Shown one piece after another: positions 1 to 6,088 of a stretch of 11,121 bases of DNA (position 1 is the stretch's first letter; every line of letters starts with the position of its first letter). The notes beneath the pieces are model-generated. The model saw only the letters and a program-made list of their open reading frames with translations, was not told the origin of the DNA and did no database searches. This stretch comes from Bacillota bacterium (lineage in GTDB: Bacteria > Bacillota > Bacilli > Paenibacillales > Paenibacillaceae). The position numbers and the translations under genes are program-made. The stretch is from contig JAEWJS010000025.1 of the NCBI GenBank assembly GCA_023386495.1, positions 1-11,121 of the forward strand. The letters run 5' to 3'.

Positions 1-84
1 AAGCACGACAATAAGGAATAGAAGAAGGAAGACAAGAAGGAACGCAAGAAGGAGCCAGTAAAGGATAGGGAAACAGGTAGGGAG

Positions 85-180
85 AAGGACAAGGACAAGG
101 ACAAGGACAAGGACAAAGACAAGGACAAGGGCAAAGACAAGGATAAGGATAGGGATAAGGATAGGGATAAGGATAAGGAT
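85..180 (+). repeat. Lys-Asp hexanucleotide repeat tract A
   Basis: Sixteen consecutive 6-bp units of the form AAGGAY, with a few AAA or AGG first codons and one GGC, encode (Lys/Arg-Asp)n in frame 1. The early units are nearly identical AAGGAC copies and the later ones AAGGAT/AGGGAT. This is typical of expansion by slippage followed by third-position drift. Confidence 0.85.
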
Positions 181-228
181 AAGGAGATAGACAAGGAAAA
201 AGAGCGGGAGAGGGACAACGACCAAAAT

Positions 229-276
229 AAGGACAAAGACAAAGACAAAGACAAAGACAAAGACAAAGATAAAGAC
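229..276 (+). repeat. Lys-Asp hexanucleotide repeat tract B
   Basis: Eight consecutive 6-bp units, almost all AAAGAC, encode (Lys-Asp)8 in the same frame as tract A. This tract prefers AAA where tract A prefers AAG, so the two blocks look like separate local expansions rather than one decayed array. Confidence 0.85.
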
Positions 277-631
277 AAAGAGAAGAACAAGGATAAAGAA
301 AAGGATAAGGATAATAAGAAGGATAAAGAGAAAGAGCGGGAGAAAGAGCAGAACGGTAAAGGCAAGTCTCCACAGGACCCTGATCATAAGAACAGAGGCA
401 GCGAAGGTCAGCGGAGCCAGGAGAACCAATCCAATAAGCAGAAGGACGGCGGGCAAAAACGGGGCGAAGACGCTTCCGGAGGCCGCCATACAGACGTTAA
501 CAAGCCGAATAAGCCTGCCAAAGAAGATCGGTCGAACGGACAAGAGGAGAAAGGAAAGGATCGGTAGTCCAGACGGATTATCGGTTCTTTTTCGTTTCCC
601 GCACTCTGTCAACTTTCGACAATCTCTTCGG

Positions 632-660
632 TTGACCTAAGTCCAAGCGATTACTATGAT
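632..660 (+). promoter_or_regulatory. Sigma-A-type promoter of the RsbT-like/histidine kinase unit
   Basis: TTGACC (632-637) and TATGAT (655-660) are separated by 17 bp, a near-consensus vegetative promoter. Transcription would begin near 667. A 6-bp inverted repeat, GTCAAC (608-613) and GTTGAC (631-636), has its right arm over the -35, so it could be an operator, though so short a repeat may be chance. The expected start point leaves almost no leader for the TTG codons at 672 and 675, but about 50 nt for the start chosen at 720. Confidence 0.7.
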
Positions 661-719
661 TAGGGTATGGCTTGTTGATAAGAGAACGCTTGCAGAAGCG
701 TAAGCGGAGGCGAGAGCGA

Positions 720-1130
720 TTGGAAACGTTCGTGATCACGAAGCCTTCAGATGCAATCCCGGCGCGCGAACGAGTGCGAGAGATGGCGAGAGCGTTGGGC
801 TTCGGACTCGTAGACCAGACTAACCTTGCTTTTACAATCACGGAATTTGCGCTGAAGCTGATTGCAACTGCCGAGTATTGCCGATTACATATCGAATACT
901 ATCGCGATGAGGAAGGGAAGACAGGAATTGAAGTGAGACTGTACGAGCGCCATGCCGAACCGGGCTATGTGGATTCGGAGTGGGCGGCTCAGCTGGTGGA
1001 CGATTTGGACGTCAATTGCGACCGCTCGGACGAAACGCTGATTACGCTCCGCAAATGGCGGACGTCAACAACGCTCTCTAACGATTCCTCTCTCCTCTGT
1101 CCCGTGACAGAAACAGGGGAGGAACCATAA
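720..1130 (+). CDS. RsbT-like anti-sigma/switch protein with degenerate ATP site
   Basis: A 136-aa soluble protein resembling RsbT of the GHKL ATPase fold. RsbT is the switch kinase that binds the N-terminus of the phosphatase RsbU. Residues 14-35 (PARERVREMARALGFG, then VDQ) closely follow the RsbT pattern of AARQ...AKELGFG..VDQ, and the C-terminal TLITLRKWR (107-114) matches the final strand. The catalytic parts are lost: the N-box, normally SELARN, reads TEFALK with Lys46 for the Asn; the DxGPG box is replaced by residues 75-82 (YERHAEPG); no glycine-rich G2 loop is seen. It is therefore probably a non-kinase binding protein. The last ~22 residues extend beyond the fold. I chose TTG at 720 because GGAGG lies at 706-710 and homologues begin here. 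TTG at 672 would add a 16-residue Arg/Lys-rich stretch and lies almost at the promoter start. Its stop overlaps the kinase start. The family call is by eye and fairly secure; the loss of activity is inferred. Confidence 0.72.
   Translation: METFVITKPSDAIPARERVREMARALGFGLVDQTNLAFTITEFALKLIATAEYCRLHIEYYRDEEGKTGIEVRLYERHAEPGYVDSEWAAQLVDDLDVNCDRSDETLITLRKWRTSTTLSNDSSLLCPVTETGEEP
1091..1122 (+). promoter_or_regulatory. Hairpin that can bury the kinase Shine-Dalgarno
   Basis: Bases 1091-1100 (TCTCCTCTGT) can pair with 1113-1122 (ACAGGGGAGG) over ten consecutive pairs, two of them G-U, around a 12-nt loop. The right arm contains the whole kinase ribosome binding site, GGGGAGG (1116-1122). A smaller hairpin, CTGTC (1097-1101) with GACAG (1106-1110), competes for the left arm and would leave the site free. 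A ribosome finishing the upstream gene (stop at 1128-1130) would open the long stem, which would make kinase translation depend on translation of its neighbour. The pairing is seen in the sequence; the function is inferred. Confidence 0.45.
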
Positions 1131-2503
1131 TGCACGCGGTGCGCAAGCGATATTTTCCAGCGCTGGCGGAATACATAAGGAGCGGTAGCGAGGCTTCGCT
1201 CTTCGAGGCTTCCGAACTTGGGAAGCGGCTGGATGGCGTCTACCCGGAGGAGATCATCGCGCTTCACAACGAGATGATGCAGAAGCTCGTCGTGAACGTC
1301 GAATCCGAGGAAGCGCTTGATCTGTACAATCGTTCTTATATTTTCCTAATCGAACTCATGGTTGCGTATCGCTTCCGCATTCAGCCGGAGGAGATCGCCG
1401 ACAGCCGATACACGGAAATGCGCGAGATGCTGATGCAATCCCATCTCTCGTTCCAGAACGTGAAGAACAAGTACGAGAACGTGCTGCAGCAGCTTGACAG
1501 CGGGATCGCCATTTTCGATAGCGATGGCGTGCTTTCCTTCATTAATCTGCAGATGGCGCGTATCCTCGATATCCCGAGGAAAATGCTGGTAGGCTGCAAT
1601 CTGCGCGGCATTCTTTTTCACCCAAGGCTGAAGGCAAGCGCGAAGCGCACGATCTACCGCGTCTACAAGGAAATGGTGCTCCAGCGCAGCCGATACTTCG
1701 AGATTCAGGATGCGTCCGGCAGGCACTATCTCATAACCGGTACGTACGGGGATCAATTGGACGGGGACTATCTGATCAGCATCAAGGACGTGTCCGAGTA
1801 CAAACAGATCGAACAGACGGCCTACCAGAACGATAAATTGGCCATGCTCGGCAAAATCGCCGCATCGATCGCGCATGAGATCCGCAATCCGCTGACCTCG
1901 ATCCGCGGCTTCATCCAATTGCTCAGGCCGCATCTGCTGAGTCTCGGCAAAGAGGAATACGCGCGGATTATACTGGCTGAGATCGACCGGGCCAACGATA
2001 TTATCTATGAATTTCTGAATTCGTCCAAGCCTACCGCGCCGATGGTGCAGGAGGTCATGATCGAGTCGCTGCTGAAAGAAGTCACTTTGCTGTCCGAGAG
2101 CGAAGCGCTGATGCGAGGCTGTCAGATTCATTACGAAGCCTATGACGTTCATGCGAAGGTATCGATCGACGTGAAGCAGATCAAGCAGGTCGTATTGAAC
2201 ATCGTGAAGAACGCGCTCGACGCGATCGGCGACCTGCAGGGCGAACGCGGCGGACGCATCGATATCGTCACGCGGCAAGAGGGACGCTACGCCGAGATCA
2301 CGGTACGCGATAACGGCAAAGGCATGGATCGGGCAACGCTCAATCGGCTCTTCGACCCGTTCTTCACGACGAAGGAGCAGGGAACCGGCTTAGGGCTGTC
2401 GGTCAGCTACCGCATCATCCGGAACCATGGCGGCATGATTCGCGTGGACAGCCGTCCGGGCGAGGGGACGGAGTTCAAGATCTATTTGCCTTCAGTTGAA
2501 TAA
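1130..2503 (+). CDS. Cytoplasmic histidine kinase with RsbU-like N-terminal domain and PAS
   Basis: A 457-aa sensor kinase with no membrane segment or signal peptide. Residues ~7-85 resemble the RsbT-binding N-terminal domain of RsbU: RYFPALAEYI, then SLFEA, PEEIIALH and FLIELMVAY match RsbU's RY..LL..YI, SLYQA, PEEIISIH and FLIEVMIGY. A helical linker follows, then a PAS domain (~113-225), then HisKA with phospho-acceptor His249 in IAHEIRNP. The HATPase_c domain has its N-box at 357-366 (Asn361), the G1 box DNGKGMD (394-400), the F-box FDPFFTT (408-414) and GTGLGL (418-423), so the ATP site is intact. The HisKA sequence is of the KinA/KinE sporulation-kinase type. No response regulator is nearby, so it may act on Spo0F or a distant partner. 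The ATG overlaps the preceding TAA, and GGGGAGG sits at 1116-1122. Kinase identity is certain; the RsbU-like domain is a strong by-eye match; the output partner is inferred. Confidence 0.93.
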   Translation: MHAVRKRYFPALAEYIRSGSEASLFEASELGKRLDGVYPEEIIALHNEMMQKLVVNVESEEALDLYNRSYIFLIELMVAYRFRIQPEEIADSRYTEMREMLMQSHLSFQNVKNKYENVLQQLDSGIAIFDSDGVLSFINLQMARILDIPRKMLVGCNLRGILFHPRLKASAKRTIYRVYKEMVLQRSRYFEIQDASGRHYLITGTYGDQLDGDYLISIKDVSEYKQIEQTAYQNDKLAMLGKIAASIAHEIRNPLTSIRGFIQLLRPHLLSLGKEEYARIILAEIDRANDIIYEFLNSSKPTAPMVQEVMIESLLKEVTLLSESEALMRGCQIHYEAYDVHAKVSIDVKQIKQVVLNIVKNALDAIGDLQGERGGRIDIVTRQEGRYAEITVRDNGKGMDRATLNRLFDPFFTTKEQGTGLGLSVSYRIIRNHGGMIRVDSRPGEGTEFKIYLPSVE

Positions 2504-2509
2504 AGGATT

Positions 2510-2541
2510 AGAATCGGTTGTAGGATCATGAGACCGATTCT
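2510..2541 (+). promoter_or_regulatory. 9-bp inverted repeat after the kinase gene
   Basis: AGAATCGGT (2510-2518) and ACCGATTCT (2533-2541) are perfect complements around a 14-nt loop, starting 7 nt after the kinase stop codon. Only a weak T-rich run (TTGTT) follows, so it is a poor terminator alone. It may protect the kinase mRNA 3' end, or act with the second hairpin just downstream. Confidence 0.5.
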
Positions 2542-2560
2542 TGTTCGAACGTACACTGAT

Positions 2561-2588
2561 GTCCGGCGGATTCCGCCGGACTTTTCTT
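2561..2588 (+). terminator. Rho-independent terminator just upstream of the aminopeptidase
   Basis: GTCCGGCGG (2561-2569) pairs perfectly with CCGCCGGAC (2573-2581) around a 3-nt loop, followed by TTTTCTT (2582-2588). This is a strong GC-rich intrinsic terminator for the kinase transcript. It ends one base before the aminopeptidase ribosome binding site (2589-2595), leaving no room for a separate promoter in between, so it may be partly read through or act as an attenuator. Confidence 0.8.
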
Positions 2589-2600
2589 GAGGAGGCACTT

Positions 2601-4112
2601 ATGAGAATTGAACTGCAGCATATCGTGAATACGGAGCACGCAGCACTCGAAACGGATGCGGTCGTCTGTCTGCTGTCCGGCGAGGCAGGGGCAGACTGCG
2701 TCAGCGCAGGATTGCCGCAATCGATCGGCGAGGCAGCGGATAAGCTGATGGCCAAAGGGTTGGTTTCCCGCGAGGCAGGCGACACGTATACGCTCCCGTC
2801 GTTAGGCGTGCTGGATGCCGAGCATATCATTCTGGCCGGGATCGGAGCCGGTAATCCGAATGCCGAATCACTGCGCAGGACGGGGGCGGCGATTGCCCGA
2901 GCGTCCAAGAAGCTCAAGGCAGGCACGGTGTCCGTATTGTTCGGACGCGAGCTGATCGCCGGCACGGCAGAGTGCCGCACGGCGCAGATCGGGCAGGCAA
3001 TCGCGGAAGGACTGATACTAGGCAGCGAGATGCGTGAGGCGCGGCGCAAAGAGATGCCAGAAGCGAAGCCGCTCCGCGTCATTCTAGTCTCGAATGCTGA
3101 CGATGGGAAGATTGCGGAGTCATTCGAGGCAGGCATCGAGCGCGGCAGAATATTCGGAGAAGCAACGGCATTCGCGCGTCGCTTGACGAATCTGCCGGGT
3201 AATATGCTGACGCCGGAGATGCTCGCGATGGAAGCGGAAGCGATGGCCGACCGTGCCGGACTGGAGATCGAGGTCATCGACGAATGGACGGCCGCCGAGC
3301 AAGGGATGGGCGGACTATTGGGCGTCGGACAGGGTAGCGCGAATCCGCCGCGCATGATCGTGCTGCACTATGACGGTGCTCCCGGCTCCGATGAGAAGCT
3401 CGGACTGATCGGCAAGGGCATCACGTTCGACACGGGCGGCGTCTCGCTGAAGCGCGCCGACGGCATGGAAGAGATGATCTCGGATATGGCAGGCGCGGCC
3501 GCGGTGCTCGGCGCGATGCAGATCATTGCGGAACTGAAGCCGGCCGTGAACGTCGTTGCGGTCATTCCGGCTGCCGAGAATATGCCATCCGGCCAGGCGC
3601 TGAAGCCAGGCGATGTATTGACGACGATGAACGGCCAGACGGTGGAGGTCGTCAATACGGACGCTGAGGGCCGGCTCGTCCTTGCCGACGGCTTGACGAC
3701 GGCCATCCGGCGCGGCGCAACGCGTCTGATCGATGTGGCCACGCTGACCGGCGCCGTCATGGTAGCGCTCGGGGACATCGCGACCGGCGCAATCACGAAT
3801 GAAGAGACGTTCCTGCAGGAGCTTATTCTCGTCGGCAAACGCACCGGCGAACGGATCTGGCCGCTGCCGGCGTTCCCGGAGTATAAGAAGCAGATCGAGA
3901 GCGATGCCGCGGATCTGAAGAATAGCGGCGGACGGTATGCCGGCACGATTACGGGCGGCCTGTTCATCGGCTCGTTCGCGGAGGAGCTGCCATGGATCCA
4001 TCTGGATATCGGCGGAACCGCGTGGCTGTACAAGGATCGGCATTGGGAGCCGAAGGGCGCGACCGGCGTCATGACGCGCACATTAGCCGAATTCGCGCTG
4101 CAGCAGCAATAA
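2601..4112 (+). CDS. pepA: Leucyl aminopeptidase, M17 family (PepA)
   Basis: A 503-aa cytosolic metallopeptidase that removes N-terminal amino acids, preferring leucine, from peptides. It normally works as a hexamer with two metal ions per active site. The C-terminal catalytic domain shows every signature element: GKGITFDTGG (Lys272, Asp277), SDMAGA (Asp295) and the M17 hallmark NTDAEGRL (353-360; Asp354, Glu356). These fall two residues from the equivalent metal and catalytic positions of E. coli PepA. The N-terminal ~170 residues form the usual variable domain, and the length is typical. I chose ATG at 2601 because GAGGAGG lies at 2589-2595; in-frame codons upstream back to 2541 would run through the terminator hairpin. 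The MFS gene follows 44 bp on without a terminator, so the two are probably co-transcribed. Identity is secure; its promoter is not evident. Confidence 0.96.
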   Translation: MRIELQHIVNTEHAALETDAVVCLLSGEAGADCVSAGLPQSIGEAADKLMAKGLVSREAGDTYTLPSLGVLDAEHIILAGIGAGNPNAESLRRTGAAIARASKKLKAGTVSVLFGRELIAGTAECRTAQIGQAIAEGLILGSEMREARRKEMPEAKPLRVILVSNADDGKIAESFEAGIERGRIFGEATAFARRLTNLPGNMLTPEMLAMEAEAMADRAGLEIEVIDEWTAAEQGMGGLLGVGQGSANPPRMIVLHYDGAPGSDEKLGLIGKGITFDTGGVSLKRADGMEEMISDMAGAAAVLGAMQIIAELKPAVNVVAVIPAAENMPSGQALKPGDVLTTMNGQTVEVVNTDAEGRLVLADGLTTAIRRGATRLIDVATLTGAVMVALGDIATGAITNEETFLQELILVGKRTGERIWPLPAFPEYKKQIESDAADLKNSGGRYAGTITGGLFIGSFAEELPWIHLDIGGTAWLYKDRHWEPKGATGVMTRTLAEFALQQQ

Positions 4113-4156
4113 CGGATTGGCATTAGCGTATCAACCATCTAAGAAGGAGCAACAAC

Positions 4157-5455
4157 ATGCCATTCCTACATCATCTGAAGCCGTTTCGGCTTCGCAAGGG
4201 CGGCTCGGAGCAGCGCATTGGGCTGCAGACGGCCGTTCTGGAGGGCATCCCTGCCACCATTATCGGCAACATTCTAGGCGGTCCGATTCTGACCGCCTAT
4301 CTGCTGTACCTGAACGCAAGCTCGCAAGCGATCGGCTTCGTGTTGGCCGTGCCGCCGCTTGCGAACATCCTTCAGCTGGCCGCGGCGTTCATTATGCAGC
4401 GCATGGAGAACCGCAAGCTATGGATGGCATTGGCCAGCATCGTGCATCGTACGATGTGGGTGCTCACCGGCGTCATTCCCTTCGTCCTGCCGGAGGCGTA
4501 TCAAGTTCCTGCTTTCATCGTGATGTTCTTAATTTCGTACATGAACGCCTCCTTCGGCGGCGTCGTGTGGGCGTCGCTCGTATCGGATATGGTGCCGGCA
4601 CAAGTGAGAGGACGCTATTTTGGCATACGCAATACGATTCATTGGGCATTCGCAAGCATTACGCTGCTGCTCGGCGGACAGATTCTGGAGCAAGCAGCCT
4701 CCCAGCGCACAGGCTTCGTCATCCTGTACGGCATCGCCGCCGTCTGCACGTTGTGGAATGCGTTCGAGTTGTTCAAGTATCCGAACCCGCCGTTCGAGAA
4801 GTCATCGGAGAAGAGCGGGTTCAGTCAGCTGTTGCGTCCGCTAAGAGACCGTTCGTTCATGATGGCGACCGCGTTCATCGCGGTATTCATCCTGCTGCAG
4901 AACATTGCGGTGCCGTTGTTCTCGTTCGTCATGCTCGAGGTGCTAGACGTCAGCTATACGCAGTTGACCGTGGTGACGACGGTACAGATGATCGTCATGA
5001 TGATCAGCTACTATTTCTGGGGGAACCTGAATGCGCGGTATCGCACCATTACGCTGCTGCTGTGGAGTCTGCCGATCCTCGCGCTGTCGTGCCTGCTCTG
5101 GATCGGGATGGAATTCCTGCCGGTCATGGTCGTGCTGGTGCTGGTGCACGTCGCGCTTGGCATCGGGCAGGGCGGTTACAATCTCCTAAACTTCAATTTC
5201 ATTATCGGCGACACGCCGAAGGCGGACCGCCCGATGTACATCGGACTATTCGCCGCGCTGACCGGGTTAACCGGGTTCATCGGGCCGCTGATCGGCGGCG
5301 CGATTTACGAGTCCATCGAGGGCGGCCCTGGATGGCTGTTGCGCTATGGGGTATCCTTTTACACAGGACTTGGGATGTTCGTGCTTGCCGTCTTGGTCGG
5401 CCCGTTCATCCTCGCGGCATCCAATCGACAAATCAGACGTAGAGAGGGGTTATAG
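4157..5455 (+). CDS. Major facilitator superfamily transporter
   Basis: A 432-aa integral membrane protein with about twelve hydrophobic segments in two halves, separated by a charged cytoplasmic loop near residues 211-235. The loop after TM2 carries a degenerate MFS motif A (QRMENRKLW, ~81-89), and the SDMVPAQVRGRYFGIRN stretch (~145-161) is the pattern often seen after TM4 in this superfamily. Substrate cannot be read from the sequence; a sugar, peptide or drug are all possible. The AAGGAG at 4144-4149 sits 7 nt before the ATG. The next gene begins 3 nt after its stop, so it is surely in one operon with the molybdopterin protein and probably with the aminopeptidase. A second long open frame overlaps most of it but is a GC-driven shadow rich in Arg and His. 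Confidence 0.9.
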   Translation: MPFLHHLKPFRLRKGGSEQRIGLQTAVLEGIPATIIGNILGGPILTAYLLYLNASSQAIGFVLAVPPLANILQLAAAFIMQRMENRKLWMALASIVHRTMWVLTGVIPFVLPEAYQVPAFIVMFLISYMNASFGGVVWASLVSDMVPAQVRGRYFGIRNTIHWAFASITLLLGGQILEQAASQRTGFVILYGIAAVCTLWNAFELFKYPNPPFEKSSEKSGFSQLLRPLRDRSFMMATAFIAVFILLQNIAVPLFSFVMLEVLDVSYTQLTVVTTVQMIVMMISYYFWGNLNARYRTITLLLWSLPILALSCLLWIGMEFLPVMVVLVLVHVALGIGQGGYNLLNFNFIIGDTPKADRPMYIGLFAALTGLTGFIGPLIGGAIYESIEGGPGWLLRYGVSFYTGLGMFVLAVLVGPFILAASNRQIRRREGL

Positions 5456-5458
5456 ACG

Positions 5459-6034
5459 ATGACAACGAAGCAAGACCGGGTTCCGCCGGGGCAGCGCGTG
5501 ACGGAGGGATTCCCGGTGCTGCATCACGGCGAGGTGCCGTACTACCGGGACATGAGCAAGTGGAATTTGCGCCTGTTCGGGCTGGTGGAAGAAGAAGCGG
5601 AGCTCAGCTACAGCGAATTCATGAAGCTGCCGATGCAGGAGTTCCGCAACGACATCCACTGCGTGACGACGTGGTCGAAGCTCGACAATACGTGGGAAGG
5701 GGTTGCCGTCTCGACGATCATGGAGCGCGTGAAGCTGAAGCCGGAAGCGCGTTACGTGATGCTGCACGCGGAACATGGGTGGACCACGAATCTGCCCTTG
5801 GAGGACTTCCTGCAGGAGACCTCCTTCCTCGGCATCCGCCACAACGGCGAGCTGCTGACGCCCGAGCATGGCTATCCGGTCAGAATGGTGGTGCCGCATC
5901 TCTACTTCTGGAAAAGCGCCAAGTGGCTGCGGGGCATCGAGTTCATGGCGAATGACAAGCCCGGCTTCTGGGAGCGCAACGGCTATCATATGTATGGCGA
6001 CCCGTTCAAGGAGCAACGATACGATTTTGACTAG
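5459..6034 (+). CDS. Sulfite-oxidase-fold molybdopterin-dependent oxidoreductase (YuiH-like)
   Basis: A 191-aa protein that is essentially a single oxidoreductase molybdopterin-binding domain (SUOX fold) without the dimerisation domain of true sulfite oxidases. The key motif DIHCVTTWSKLDNTWEGV (65-82) places Cys68 as the likely molybdenum ligand. Other conserved-looking stretches are HGWTTNLPL (106-114), HGYPVRMVVPHLYFWKSAKW (137-156) and the C-terminal YHMYGDPFKEQRY. No Tat or Sec signal is seen at the N-terminus, so it looks cytoplasmic, unlike E. coli MsrP/YedY. It resembles the uncharacterised B. subtilis YuiH, whose chromosomal neighbourhood, as I recall it, also holds an M17 aminopeptidase (YuiE). 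Its physiological substrate is unknown; an S- or N-oxide or sulfite are candidates. The SD is AGAGAGGGG (5441-5449). Family assignment is firm; the reaction is not. Confidence 0.92.
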   Translation: MTTKQDRVPPGQRVTEGFPVLHHGEVPYYRDMSKWNLRLFGLVEEEAELSYSEFMKLPMQEFRNDIHCVTTWSKLDNTWEGVAVSTIMERVKLKPEARYVMLHAEHGWTTNLPLEDFLQETSFLGIRHNGELLTPEHGYPVRMVVPHLYFWKSAKWLRGIEFMANDKPGFWERNGYHMYGDPFKEQRYDFD

Positions 6035-6053
6035 GCGGGAACGAAGGAAGCCA

Positions 6054-6082
6054 TACACATCCTTTCGGCTTTGTGTTATAGT
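6054..6082 (+). promoter_or_regulatory. Extended -10 promoter in the gap after the molybdopterin gene
   Basis: TATAGT (6077-6082) is preceded by TGT (6074-6076), giving the extended TGnTATAAT form. TACACA (6054-6059) lies 17 bp upstream and matches four of six -35 bases. Transcription would start near 6089 and meet the terminator at 6185-6229. Confidence 0.5.
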
Positions 6083-6088
6083 AAAGGC

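Larger units (their letters stand above)
1..567 (+). pseudogene. 3' part of a Lys/Asp-repeat protein frame, interrupted by TAG and lacking a start
   Basis: Frame 1 is open from 22 to the TAG at 565-567 (181 codons) and encodes an extremely charged, surely disordered chain: a Lys-Asp dipeptide tract, a second such tract, then a non-repetitive K/E/Q/N/G-rich tail. The six codons before it (K-H-D-N-K-E) have the same composition, but codon 7 (19-21) is TAG, and no ATG, GTG or TTG occurs in frame after it. Most variation between repeat units is synonymous (AAG/AAA for Lys, GAC/GAT for Asp), which argues that this frame has been translated. The other two forward frames contain stops, notably where GATAAG and GATAGG recur. 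It is most simply the 3' end of a gene entering from the left and broken by a nonsense change (AAG, GAG or CAG to TAG). A sequencing error, or a gene truly ending at 21, is also possible. The function is not recognised. Confidence 0.5.

Noticed and set aside
85..276. CRISPR array
   Set aside because: The periodicity is 6 bp with no spacers, and it encodes Lys-Asp repeats in one frame. It is a coding microsatellite, not a CRISPR.
656..703. A 15-codon ATG-to-TAA leader peptide upstream of the RsbT-like gene
   Set aside because: Its ATG lies within the -10 hexamer, so it would not be transcribed from the recognised promoter, and it has no ribosome site.
672..719. Extended N-terminus (TTG at 672) for the RsbT-like protein
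   Set aside because: It starts only about 5 nt after the predicted transcription start, has no ribosome site and encodes an Arg/Lys-rich stretch not expected in RsbT. TTG at 720 has GGAGG at good spacing.
1346..2278. A 310-codon minus-strand open frame opposite the histidine kinase
   Set aside because: Composition and lack of motifs show it is the antisense shadow of conserved kinase codons; there is no ribosome site or promoter for it.
4117..5442. A 441-codon open frame overlapping the MFS gene in another frame
   Set aside because: Its product is Arg/His/Ala-rich without any domain pattern, while the other frame gives a clean membrane transporter with its own ribosome site. It is a GC-driven shadow.
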